A DNA stretch of 64,000 nt from Micromonospora lupini str. Lupac 08 (lineage in GTDB: Bacteria; Actinomycetota; Actinomycetes; Mycobacteriales; Micromonosporaceae), in assembly GCF_000297395.2 (NCBI RefSeq), contig NZ_HF570108.1, positions 1,744,125 to 1,808,124 on the forward strand. The letters are read 5' to 3'. Below the pieces are notes generated by a model. It did not search any database, was not told where the DNA came from, and saw only the letters and a list, made by a program, of their open reading frames with translations. Shown in pieces: positions 51,689 to 58,691 of this stretch. The position numbers and the translations under genes are program-made. Every line of letters starts with the position of its first letter. Positions within the stretch are counted from its first letter, which is position 1.

Positions 51689-51741
51689 CATCGATGGATT
51701 TATCGATGACGCTCTTTACTGTTAATAAAGTTTAAATTACC
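51689..51741 (+). promoter_or_regulatory. AT-rich regulatory region of the second LPMO gene
   Basis: Two symmetric elements occur in an unusually AT-rich stretch: CATCGAT-6 nt-ATCGATG (51689-51708), and TTAATAAAGTTTAAATTA (51722-51739), a partial palindrome centred on AAAGTTT. AAAGTTT-centred palindromes precede many actinobacterial secreted-CAZyme genes (recollection, not searched). Transcription factors and the -10 are not assigned. Confidence 0.5.
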
Positions 51742-51781
51742 TTGAGGGCACCTCACCGCACCTGGAGAAGGAGCTGCCCCC

Positions 51782-52528
51782 ATGCGTCGAAGAATCACCG
51801 TCCCGCTGGTGGCGGCGGGCGCTGTCGCCGCCACCCTCACCGTCGCCGCGCCCGCCCAGGCGCACGGCTACGTCTCCGCGCCACCCAGCCGGCAGGCGCT
51901 CTGCGCGCAGGGCCGGGTGCCCGACTGCGGGCAGATCAAGTACGAGCCGCAGAGCGTCGAAGGGCCCAAGGGCCTGAAGAGCTGCAACGCCGGCATCGCC
52001 CAGTTCGCCGTCCTCAACGACGACAGTCGGGGCTGGCCGGCCACATCGGTCGGCAGTTCGCTGACCTTCACCTGGGTCAACACCGCCCGGCACGCCACAA
52101 GCAACTGGGAGTACTGGATCGGCAACACCCGCGTCGGCGTGGTCAACGGCAACGGGCAGCAGCCGGGCGCGACGGTCTCGCACACCGTCAACCTGGGCGG
52201 CTTCTCCGGCCGGCAGAAGATCCTCGCGGTGTGGAACATCTCGGACACCGCGAACGCCTTCTACTCCTGCATCGACGTGCAGATCGGTGGCGGCGGGTCG
52301 ACGCCCACCCCCACGCCGACCACCTCGCCCACACCCCGGCCCACCACCAGCCCGACCACCGCGCCGACGACCCCACCCCCCACGGGCGGCAGTTGGACGA
52401 GCGGACGGGCGTACCAGGTCGGCGACCAGGTCACCTACGGCGGACTGACGTACCGCTGCCGGCAGGCCCACACGGCGATTCCCGGCTGGGAGCCGCCGAA
52501 CGTGCCGGCGCTCTGGCAACAGGTCTGA
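51782..52528 (+). CDS. Secreted AA10 lytic polysaccharide monooxygenase with CBM5/12
   Basis: A 248-residue secreted enzyme. A 27-residue signal ends APAQA before His28, the N-terminal copper His (HGYVSAPPSRQALC). The second His is in TARHATSNWEYWIG and the axial Phe in NAFYSCIDVQI. A Thr/Pro linker (about 171-200) leads to a CBM5/12 chitin-binding module (GRAYQVGDQVTYGGLTYRCR ... ALWQQV). Sequence type and module suggest chitin oxidation. GGAGAAGGAG precedes ATG 51782. A perfect hairpin terminates the gene. Confidence 0.93.
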   Translation: MRRRITVPLVAAGAVAATLTVAAPAQAHGYVSAPPSRQALCAQGRVPDCGQIKYEPQSVEGPKGLKSCNAGIAQFAVLNDDSRGWPATSVGSSLTFTWVNTARHATSNWEYWIGNTRVGVVNGNGQQPGATVSHTVNLGGFSGRQKILAVWNISDTANAFYSCIDVQIGGGGSTPTPTPTTSPTPRPTTSPTTAPTTPPPTGGSWTSGRAYQVGDQVTYGGLTYRCRQAHTAIPGWEPPNVPALWQQV

Positions 52529-52531
52529 CCG

Positions 52532-52559
52532 CACGGGTGCGGCCCCGGCCGCACCCGTG
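52532..52559 (+). terminator. Terminator after the second LPMO gene
   Basis: CACGGGTGCGGCC pairs perfectly with GGCCGCACCCGTG (13 bp) over a 2-nt centre, 4 nt after the stop. Confidence 0.75.
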
Positions 52560-52591
52560 TCGCCGTCTCATCGGATGATCGGAGCCTCGGC

Positions 52592-53215
52592 ATGCCCCGC
52601 GTACACCTGCTGTCGTGGCTGGTCGCGGCGTCACTGCTCGCCGCCTGCGCCGGACCGTCCCCGCAACCGGCGGCACCCGCGTCCCCGGCCGCGTCGGCGG
52701 CTGGATCGTCGGCGGTCGGGTCGGCGCCGGCCGGCGCCGAACTGAGCGGCATCGACGTGGTGTTCCTGAGCACGATGGTCGGGCACAGCGAACGCACCCT
52801 GCAGATCGTCCGGCTGGCCCGGGACCGGCTGCGCGACCACGCGCTGCGCACCCTGGCCGCCGCCATCGAGGCGACCGAGGCCGACGAGCTGTCGGCCATG
52901 CGCGGCTGGCTGCCCACGGCCGGGCCGGGCGTCGGCGCGGCCGGGCACGACCACGCCGGGCACGGCGACGACACGGCGCTCGAGCGGCTACGGGACGTCG
53001 GGGACGCCGACGTCGACCGGGTGCTGCGCGAGGTGCTCGCCGAGCACCAGCGGGCCGCCGCCGACCTGGCCCGGGCCCAGGTCGACGTCGGCCGCGACGA
53101 GCGGGTCCGCGACCTGGCCCGGCGGATCGAGCGGTCCCGGACCGCCGAGGTCGAGCTGCTCCAGGGGTACGCGGCTCAGATCAGCTCGGCTCCAGCCGAA
53201 CGGAGATCGAGTTGA
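52592..53215 (+). CDS. DUF305 lipoprotein
   Basis: A 207-residue exported protein. The signal peptide ends in lipobox LLAACAG with Cys19. After an Ala/Ser/Pro linker the DUF305 fold begins (DVVFLSTMVGHSERTLQIVR), followed by MRGWLPTAG, a His/Gly segment AAGHDHAGHGDD typical of the family's metal-rich loop, and EVLAEHQRAAADLARAQVDV. DUF305 proteins are secreted ferritin-like four-helix proteins of unknown role, often copper-linked. Its 3' end overlaps the convergent msrB gene by 35 bp. Confidence 0.85.
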   Translation: MPRVHLLSWLVAASLLAACAGPSPQPAAPASPAASAAGSSAVGSAPAGAELSGIDVVFLSTMVGHSERTLQIVRLARDRLRDHALRTLAAAIEATEADELSAMRGWLPTAGPGVGAAGHDHAGHGDDTALERLRDVGDADVDRVLREVLAEHQRAAADLARAQVDVGRDERVRDLARRIERSRTAEVELLQGYAAQISSAPAERRSS

Positions 53216-53585
53216 CGCAGTGCCGGGTGTCCTTCGGAGTGAAGCCCTCGCCGTGGAACACGTGCCCGAGGTGGCTGTCGCAGCGGGCGCAGCGGATCTC
53301 CGTACGGGCCATGCCGAGGCTGCGGTCCTCGATCTCCTTGACCCGGCCCGGGATGGCGTCGTCGAAGCTCGGCCACCCGCAGTGCGAGTCGAACTTCGTG
53401 TCGCTGGAGAAGAGTTCCAGGCCGCAGGCACGACAGTGGTAGACCCCCTGGGTCTTGGTGTCCACGTACTCGCCGGTCCACGGGCGCTCGGTGCCCGCCT
53501 CCCGCAGGACGTGGAACTCCTCCGGGCTCAGGCGGACACGCCACTCGTCCTCGGTCTTGGGCAGGTTGTTGTCGTCAAGACTCAC
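53181..53585 (-). CDS. msrB: Peptide-methionine (R)-S-oxide reductase
   Basis: A 134-residue enzyme with catalytic Cys123 (TRHCVNSISVRL), resolving Cys69 region (DSHCGWPSFD) and zinc ligands Cys51/Cys54 (CRAC) and Cys99/Cys102 (CARC), as in full-length MsrB. It reduces methionine-R-sulfoxide in proteins using thioredoxin. GTG 53585 has TACCGT 6 nt upstream with no ribosome-binding site (leaderless). It is divergent from the LigD polymerase gene, 47 bp apart, and its end lies inside the DUF305 gene. Confidence 0.95.
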   Translation of the reverse strand: MSLDDNNLPKTEDEWRVRLSPEEFHVLREAGTERPWTGEYVDTKTQGVYHCRACGLELFSSDTKFDSHCGWPSFDDAIPGRVKEIEDRSLGMARTEIRCARCDSHLGHVFHGEGFTPKDTRHCVNSISVRLEPS

Positions 53586-53591
53586 CCGTCA

Positions 53592-53597
53592 ACGGTA
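53592..53597 (-). promoter_or_regulatory. Probable leaderless -10 element (TACCGT) of msrB
   Basis: TACCGT on the minus strand ends 6 nt before GTG 53585; the rightward -10 of the neighbouring gene is only 23 bp away. Confidence 0.55.
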
Positions 53598-53620
53598 CGT
53601 CGAACGTCGGGGGCGTGGCA

Positions 53621-53626
53621 TAAGGT
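53621..53626 (+). promoter_or_regulatory. Probable leaderless -10 element (TAAGGT) of the LigD-type polymerase gene
   Basis: TAAGGT ends 6 nt before ATG 53633 with no Shine-Dalgarno. Confidence 0.55.
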
Positions 53627-53632
53627 CGCGGG

Positions 53633-54667
53633 ATGGGTGGCACCAAGGCAGCGGTCGCCGAGGTCGAGGTGGCCGGGCACACCGTACGGCTGAGCAGTCC
53701 GGACCGGGTGATCTTCCCGCAGCGGGGGTTCACCAAGGCGGACGTCTTCCACTACTACCTCGCGGTCGGCGACGGCATCATGCGCGCCCTGCGGGACCGG
53801 CCCACCACGCTGCAACGCTTCCCCGAGGGCGTCGAGGGTGAGGCGTTCTTCCAGAAGCGCGTGCCCACCCGTGGCGTGCCACCCTGGGTGACCACCGCCC
53901 AGATCACCTTCCCGAGCGGTCGCAGCGCCGCGGAGCTGTGCCCGGCCGACCTGGCGCACGTGGCCTGGGCGGCGCAGATGGGCACTATCGTGTTCCACCC
54001 GTGGCCGGTACGCGCCGCCGACGTGGACCGCCCCGACGAGCTGCGCATCGACCTCGACCCGCAGCCCGGCACCGACTTCGCCGACGCGGCGCGGGCCGCC
54101 GGCGAGGTCCGCGCGGTCCTCGACGAGCTGGGCGCCACCGGCTGGCCGAAGACCTCCGGCGGTCGCGGTGTGCACGTCTACCTGCGCATCCAACCCCGCT
54201 GGACGTTCACCGAGGTGCGCCGGGCCACCATCGCGCTCGCTCGGGAGGTGGAGCGCCGCAACCCCGACCTGGTGACCACCGCCTGGTGGAAGGAGGAGCG
54301 CGGCCGCCGGGTCTTCGTCGACTACAACCAGATGGCCCGCGACCGCACGATCGCCTGCGCGTACTCACTGCGGGCCAACGCGCGGGCGACCGTCTCCACC
54401 CCGGTCACCTGGGCCGAGCTGCCCGACGTCGACCCGGACGACTTCGACCTGCGCAGCGTCCCGACCCGGCTCGCCGAGCAGGGCGACCCGCACGCCGGCA
54501 TCGACGACGCGCCGTGGGACATCACGCCGCTGCTGGAGTGGGCCGAGCGCGACGCCTCCGCCGGCCAGGGCGACCTGCCGTACCCGCCGGACCACCCGAA
54601 GATGCCCGGCGAGCCCAAGCGCGTGCAGCCCAGCCGCGCCAAGCGCACTCCCGACGAGAGCGCCTGA
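53633..54667 (+). CDS. Stand-alone LigD-type primase-polymerase
   Basis: A 344-residue archaeo-eukaryotic primase-fold polymerase of the LigD POL type. Motif I is RIDLDPQPGTDF (catalytic Asp pair), motif II SGGRGVHVYLRI and motif III RRVFVDYNQMARDRT. It lacks ligase and nuclease modules, so it would act with separate ligase and Ku proteins in non-homologous end joining, or in lesion repair. It is monocistronic with a leaderless-type start. Confidence 0.88.
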   Translation: MGGTKAAVAEVEVAGHTVRLSSPDRVIFPQRGFTKADVFHYYLAVGDGIMRALRDRPTTLQRFPEGVEGEAFFQKRVPTRGVPPWVTTAQITFPSGRSAAELCPADLAHVAWAAQMGTIVFHPWPVRAADVDRPDELRIDLDPQPGTDFADAARAAGEVRAVLDELGATGWPKTSGGRGVHVYLRIQPRWTFTEVRRATIALAREVERRNPDLVTTAWWKEERGRRVFVDYNQMARDRTIACAYSLRANARATVSTPVTWAELPDVDPDDFDLRSVPTRLAEQGDPHAGIDDAPWDITPLLEWAERDASAGQGDLPYPPDHPKMPGEPKRVQPSRAKRTPDESA

Positions 54668-54690
54668 CGGTTCTTGACTGACCCGCCACC

Positions 54691-54996
54691 TCATCCGGGT
54701 GGCTGGGCCGTCCACGCCAGGAACCTGGTGAAAAGCTCCTGCGGATCGGGCGGCGGGTCGGGGTTCAGCTTGTACAGGTCGGCCGTGGCGTCGAACAACT
54801 GGCTCGCCATGTAGATCGACAGCGCCACTCGGTCGGTCCGGTACTCCACTCGCAGCAACATCCGTGCCGACGGGCACGGCCACGGGTCGCAGCAGACCCG
54901 ACACAGCCACAGTGGCCGGCGCGGCAGGTGCTGGTGCACCGGGTGAAGGTTGCTCAGAGGGCCGTGGGCATGAGCGTCTGAGTTTGGCGTGGGCAT
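54691..54996 (-). CDS. Cys/Trp-motif actinobacterial orphan
   Basis: A 101-residue protein: Pro/His-rich start, then RRPLWLCRVCCDPWPCPSAR (C-x2-CC-x4-C, a possible metal knuckle), then a helical part ending LFTRFLAWTAQPPG. Similar proteins in Micromonosporaceae are often labelled 'flavin reductase' without support and lie beside HTH genes. ATG 54996 is chosen as the first Met with sensible context; the longer frame from 55116 overlaps the divergent HTH gene. It is divergent from that gene, 67 bp apart. Confidence 0.55.
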   Translation of the reverse strand: MPTPNSDAHAHGPLSNLHPVHQHLPRRPLWLCRVCCDPWPCPSARMLLRVEYRTDRVALSIYMASQLFDATADLYKLNPDPPPDPQELFTRFLAWTAQPPG

Positions 54997-55050
54997 ACCC
55001 TTTACGGTGACCGGGGCGTTGCCCTGAGTCAAGGAGCTAAGGCAACTGTT

Positions 55051-55056
55051 TAACGT
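55051..55056 (+). promoter_or_regulatory. Probable leaderless -10 element (TAACGT) of the small HTH gene
   Basis: TAACGT ends 7 nt before ATG 55064; no Shine-Dalgarno. Confidence 0.5.
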
Positions 55057-55063
55057 CCGGCTT

Positions 55064-55258
55064 ATGGACCTAGTAGGTGCTGCGGAGATCCGCGTGATGC
55101 TCGGTGGCATCAGCAAGCAGCGGGTTTACGTGATCACCAGCCACCGCAACTTCCCGGAGCCGGTCGCAGACCTGGTGCAGGGCAAGGTCTGGCGGAGGTC
55201 GGACGTTGCGGCGTGGATCAGGCAGCACCGCCCGGAGTTGGCTGACGGCGGCGCCTGA
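55064..55258 (+). CDS. Small AlpA/MerR-like DNA-binding protein
   Basis: A 64-residue winged-helix protein: LVGAAEIRVMLGGISKQRVY (helix-turn-helix), a wing FPEPVADLVQGKVWRRSDV and a closing helix AAWIRQHRPEL. This is the excisionase/AlpA-like layout common in actinobacteria. It probably represses or activates its divergent neighbour. No integrase is present, so an excision role is not supported. It lies between the orphan gene and the DUF222/HNH gene. Confidence 0.7.
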   Translation: MDLVGAAEIRVMLGGISKQRVYVITSHRNFPEPVADLVQGKVWRRSDVAAWIRQHRPELADGGA

Positions 55259-55319
55259 CCCCGCATTGCCGGTGCGGTCCCTCGATGTTCTGACGGCTGA
55301 AAGTGTCGTACACGCGTTC

Positions 55320-55325
55320 TAAAAT
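55320..55325 (+). promoter_or_regulatory. Probable leaderless -10 element (TAAAAT) of the DUF222/HNH gene
   Basis: TAAAAT ends 6 nt before GTG 55332. CTGAAA 17 nt upstream is a possible -35. Confidence 0.55.
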
Positions 55326-55331
55326 TCGGGT

Positions 55332-56582
55332 GTGATCGATGAGTTGGCGCGGGCGGAAAGTGCGGTGGCGAGCTGCGCAGACGCCGCCCTATGGGCCCTC
55401 GCCGAGCACGATGTGATCGCGGTGCTCGACGCCACGCACCGGCTGCAACAGCGACTCGCGGCGGTGCAGTTGGCGGCGGTGCGCGAGCTGGACGGTCGGG
55501 GCACCGCTGTCGCGCAGGGCGCATCCTCGACGGCGGTGTGGCTGCGTCATCGGCTGCGCCTCGACGTCTCTGCCGCCCGCCGCCTGGTCGGCGTTGCCGC
55601 CTCGCTCGACGTGGCCCCGCCTGGCGTGCGGGCCGCCCTCGCCGACGGGACGGTCACCGTGGAGCAGGCCCGCGTCATCGCCGACACGGCCGCCACCGTG
55701 TCGACCTCGGCGGGTGCCGAGGTCGCCGACAAAGCCGTCGGGGTGCTGGTGGAGTGGGCCGAGCAGTTCGACCCCTCGGTGCTGCGCAGAATGGGCACCC
55801 GGATCCTCGACCACGTCGCCCCCGATGTCGCCGACGAAGCCGCCGAGGCGGCCCTGAAGGCCGAGGCCGCCCGATCTGCCCGCGACCGACACGTCACCAT
55901 CTCCGAGCAGACCGGGGGTCGGCTACGGCTCACCGGCACGCTCGACGCGGAGGCCGCCGCCCTGCTGCGCGCTGCCATTGATCCACTCACCGCGCCCTCC
56001 GGGCCCGACGACGTTCGCAGCCCCGGGCAGCGCCGCCACGATGCCCTCGCCGACGTGTGCCGGCTCGCCCTGCGCACCGGTGAGCTGCCCGAGAGCGGCG
56101 GCGATCCCGCCCAGGTCGTCGTCACCACGAGCTACGACGGGTTGACCCGACAACTTGGTGCCGGCGCTCTCGACATCGGCCCGCAGCTCACCCCCGACAC
56201 GGTGCGTCGGCTCGCCTGTGATGCCGCCATCCTGCCCGCCGTGCTGGGCGGCGCCGGCCAGGTCCTCGACGTGGGCCGGCAGCGCCGCCTCATCAGCGGT
56301 CCGCTGCGTCGGGCACTCGTGCTGCGTGACGGCGGCTGCGCCTTCCCGGGCTGCGACCGGCCACCGCGCTGGTGCGCCGCCCACCACATCCGGCACTGGG
56401 TCGACGGCGGCCCGACCAGACTCGACAACGCCGTCCTGCTCTGCGGCCACCACCACCGACACGTCCACAAGAGCGACTGGGCGGTCCGCCTCGGCGCTGA
56501 CGGCCGCCCGGAGTTCGTGCCGCCGGCCTGGCTCGACCCGGAGCAGCTCCCACGCCGCAACCACTACCACCGACGGACGTGA
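55332..56582 (+). CDS. DUF222 / 13E12-repeat HNH endonuclease-like protein
   Basis: A 416-residue protein. The DUF222 part covers about residues 10-310 (LDATHRLQQRLAAVQLAAVR; STAVWLRHRLRLDVSAARRL; DGTVTVEQARVIADTA). A C-terminal HNH domain follows: CAFPGCDRPPRWCAAHHIRH ... LDNAVLLCGHHHRHVHKSDW, with the zinc Cys and the His-Asn-His set intact. This is the REP13E12 family of mycobacteria and relatives, often multi-copy and of unknown function, sometimes target sites for phage integration. A leaderless-type promoter drives it. A free-standing copy with no repeats around is seen here. Confidence 0.85.
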   Translation: MIDELARAESAVASCADAALWALAEHDVIAVLDATHRLQQRLAAVQLAAVRELDGRGTAVAQGASSTAVWLRHRLRLDVSAARRLVGVAASLDVAPPGVRAALADGTVTVEQARVIADTAATVSTSAGAEVADKAVGVLVEWAEQFDPSVLRRMGTRILDHVAPDVADEAAEAALKAEAARSARDRHVTISEQTGGRLRLTGTLDAEAAALLRAAIDPLTAPSGPDDVRSPGQRRHDALADVCRLALRTGELPESGGDPAQVVVTTSYDGLTRQLGAGALDIGPQLTPDTVRRLACDAAILPAVLGGAGQVLDVGRQRRLISGPLRRALVLRDGGCAFPGCDRPPRWCAAHHIRHWVDGGPTRLDNAVLLCGHHHRHVHKSDWAVRLGADGRPEFVPPAWLDPEQLPRRNHYHRRT

Positions 56583-56865
56583 GCAGCCGGCACCGCGATC
56601 CGTCGCACCATCACCACTCGACGAGCACGAAAGCCCAATGAACAAAGAGCACGCTGAGCGCCGCGCTGCGGCGTGGCCTCACCCGGAAGCATCCATGCCG
56701 GGCTCTTCTCGCTCTTTCGCCGAACGACCGCCGCTATCGGGGCGGTACGGGTTGTGCCCTCGCATCCGGCTACGGGTGCTCGACCTCGTCGAGCCAGTAA
56801 CGTTCGTCGAAGGAACCACGAGCCGAACGCTTCTCAGCGGAGGCCCGTTCGACCTGTTCCGCCGT
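56583..56865. other. Intergenic stretch with atypical composition
   Basis: 283 bp between the DUF222/HNH gene and the pyrophosphohydrolase gene. An open frame from ATG 56638 exists but its third positions are not G/C-biased, and the protein resembles nothing known. It may be remnant DNA. No hairpin terminator stands out. Confidence 0.35.
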
Positions 56866-57108
56866 TTAGCCGAGCAACGTGGTGATCGTCGCGAGAACCT
56901 CATGGACGTCGGCGAGCTCACCGAGGACGTCCTCCTGGCCGGCTGACCCAAGTTCCTCGGCTTCCTCGTGCAACTTGGCGACAAGGGCCGGCAGGAGCCG
57001 CTCCCGAGGAAGGACGCGAAACTTCGGGACCTGGCCGTTTCCCGCGATGAAGTCGGGAATGCGGTCACGTACCAGCTTGCCGTGAAGTGTTCTCCCGATC
57101 TGCGCCAC
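56866..57108 (-). CDS. MazG/HisE-like nucleotide pyrophosphohydrolase
   Basis: An 80-residue all-alpha protein: GKLVRDRIPDFIAGNGQVPK at the start, then LVAKLHEEAEELGSAGQEDV and GELADVHEVLATITTLLG. The E-x2-E ... E-x2-D arrangement is the Mg2+-binding signature of the phosphoribosyl-ATP pyrophosphohydrolase/MazG-like fold. It probably clears non-canonical NTPs. It is 33 nt downstream of the DUF402 gene, forming an operon. Confidence 0.8.
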   Translation of the reverse strand: MAQIGRTLHGKLVRDRIPDFIAGNGQVPKFRVLPRERLLPALVAKLHEEAEELGSAGQEDVLGELADVHEVLATITTLLG

Positions 57109-57141
57109 GTCAGCATCCTCGCAGTGCCGGATCGCGCGGGG

Positions 57142-57654
57142 TCACGGCGACTCGCGAAGCATGTCCCATCCGCGCCCCAGCCAGGGCTCCGTCCCCTGCC
57201 GAAGCACCTCCGCACAACGCTCGGCCGTGGTCTGCGCAAGCGTCGCGTCGTCCGACGTCATCCAGCCGTGCCGGCACGCCTGTTCGAACTCGTCCCAGTC
57301 CTCGATCTCCACACGTCCGTCGCCCTCGTGGCGCACCGGATCCAGCTCAAGATCGACATACCGCCAACCCCCTTCGACGGCCTCTGGCGGGAGGCACACG
57401 TCGATCTCCAGCCGCCGATCAGTGGGGTCGCCGACCCACCATGCCACCCACGGGCGGTCCGCGGCCAGCAGCACCACTATCGGCACGGACAGGCCGCCAC
57501 TGTCGTGTGGAGCGGCCCACGGCGAACCGACCGGACCTCGCAGCCACGTTCCCGCATCGTCGTGGGCGACCTGCTGGAGATCGAACCAGAGGACCCCACC
57601 CGGACGCTTGACCTTGCTGAGCCGCACGCTGGTGGGTGTCTCCCCGATGCTCAC
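57142..57654 (-). CDS. DUF402 nucleoside phosphatase-like protein
   Basis: A 170-residue protein of the DUF402 fold: VIIKA-type core seen as WVAWWVGDPTDRRLEIDVCL, GGWRYVDLELDPVRHEGDGR and the acidic-plus-amphipathic VEIEDWDEFEQACRHGWM typical of the family. Characterised relatives hydrolyse nucleoside di/triphosphates with Mg2+ or Mn2+. GTG 57654 has TAGGGT 6 nt upstream and no ribosome-binding site (leaderless). It heads a two-gene operon with the MazG-like gene. Confidence 0.8.
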   Translation of the reverse strand: MSIGETPTSVRLSKVKRPGGVLWFDLQQVAHDDAGTWLRGPVGSPWAAPHDSGGLSVPIVVLLAADRPWVAWWVGDPTDRRLEIDVCLPPEAVEGGWRYVDLELDPVRHEGDGRVEIEDWDEFEQACRHGWMTSDDATLAQTTAERCAEVLRQGTEPWLGRGWDMLRESP

Positions 57655-57660
57655 GGAAGA

Positions 57661-57666
57661 ACCCTA
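57661..57666 (-). promoter_or_regulatory. Probable leaderless -10 element (TAGGGT) of the DUF402 gene
   Basis: TAGGGT on the minus strand ends 6 nt before GTG 57654. Confidence 0.55.
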
Positions 57667-57737
57667 GGCGCAGCTGGGGGCGGCATGCAGGCCGACAACC
57701 GATTGACTTTCGATAGGTAACGAGCGAGACTCGATGC

Positions 57738-58217
57738 ATGTTTGTTGAACGTCGAGCGGTAGCCGCTCTCCGAGTCGTTCTCGTGGTGCTGTTCGTGGTC
57801 CTGGTCGGGTTCCAGAGCTTCTCGCTGCCGGGGCAGTTCGCGCACATGGCGCAGGAGTCGCCCGACCACGCCTACCTCCGGTGGCCGCTGACCGCCGTGA
57901 CGGTCTTCTGGGTGCTGTGCGTCCAGGTGGTGATCGTGTCCACCTGGAAGTTGCTCAGCCTGGTCAAGGACGACCGCATCTTCACCGAGGCGTCCCTGAA
58001 GTGGGTCGACCTGATCGTGTGGACCATCGGCGCGGGGTGGGTGGTGCTGGTGGGCGTCTTCCTCTACGTCGGCTTCAACGCGGACGACCCGGGCGGCCCG
58101 ATCCTGCTGTTCCTGTTGACGATGGGCGTCACGGTGCTCGGGCTCCTCATGGTGGTGATGCGCGCGCTGCTGCGGCAGGCCACCACGCTGCGGACCGACA
58201 TGGAGGCGGTGATCTGA
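57738..58217 (+). CDS. DUF2975 membrane protein
   Basis: A 159-residue protein with four membrane helices: about residues 9-30 (ALRVVLVVLFVVLVGFQSFS), 48-72 (WPLTAVTVFWVLCVQVVIVS), 88-112 and 120-142. The cytoplasmic loop KLLSLVKDDRIFTEASLKWV is the DUF2975 signature (V-x-x-D-x-I-F). These proteins are nearly always followed by a small XRE regulator, as here (1-bp overlap). Function unknown. No strong ribosome-binding site precedes ATG 57738; TAGGTA at 57714 may be the -10. Confidence 0.85.
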   Translation: MFVERRAVAALRVVLVVLFVVLVGFQSFSLPGQFAHMAQESPDHAYLRWPLTAVTVFWVLCVQVVIVSTWKLLSLVKDDRIFTEASLKWVDLIVWTIGAGWVVLVGVFLYVGFNADDPGGPILLFLLTMGVTVLGLLMVVMRALLRQATTLRTDMEAVI

Positions 58218-58432
58218 TGCCCATCATCGTCCGCATCGACGTCGAGTTGGCCAAGCGCAAGATGAGCGTCGGCGAGTTCGCCGAACGCGTCGGGCTCACC
58301 CCGGCGAACGTGGCGGTGCTGAAGAACGGCCGCGCCAAGGCCGTGCGCTTCAGCACGCTGGAAGCGATGTGCCGGGTGCTCGACTGCCAGCCCGGAGACC
58401 TGCTGGAGTGGGTCGAGGAGGAAACCCCATGA
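58217..58432 (+). CDS. XRE-family regulator (YozG-like)
   Basis: A 71-residue helix-turn-helix protein: VRIDVELAKRKMSVGEFAER, GLTPANVAVLKNGRAKAVRF and TLEAMCRVLDCQPGDLLEW. It is the usual partner of DUF2975 genes. ATG 58217 overlaps the DUF2975 stop by 1 bp, and its own stop overlaps the next ATG by 4 bp. It probably autoregulates the operon. Confidence 0.88.
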   Translation: MPIIVRIDVELAKRKMSVGEFAERVGLTPANVAVLKNGRAKAVRFSTLEAMCRVLDCQPGDLLEWVEEETP

Positions 58433-58584
58433 GGTACGTCGCCGCCATCCTCGTCGTCGCCCTCGGCGTCGCCGCCGTCGTGTACGGAGGAGCCGACGAC
58501 TCGCCGGGCCTCCAGCTCATCGGCGTCCTGCTCGTCGTGGGCGCGGTGGTGTTCGCCGTACGGACGGCCCGGCGCGGAACGTGA
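58429..58584 (+). CDS. Very small membrane protein
   Basis: A 51-residue protein of two helices: residues 4-19 (VAAILVVALGVAAVVYGG) and 27-44 (GLQLIGVLLVVGAVVFAV), ending RTARRGT. ATG 58429 overlaps the regulator's stop (ATGA), so translation is coupled. It is the third member of the DUF2975-XRE operon; function unknown. Confidence 0.75.
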   Translation: MRYVAAILVVALGVAAVVYGGADDSPGLQLIGVLLVVGAVVFAVRTARRGT

Positions 58585-58691
58585 CCGTGCCAGCCGTACT
58601 CGTAATAACGATCATGTAACGGGCGCGAACCTTTCCCCGTAGGTGACCTGTCTTGAGGTCGTCGGCCCGCCAGGGCCAGGGGAGGCGTCGG

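Noticed and set aside
55064..56582. Integrated phage or plasmid island
   Set aside because: No integrase, replication gene, tRNA target or flanking duplication was seen; only the gene families hint at it.
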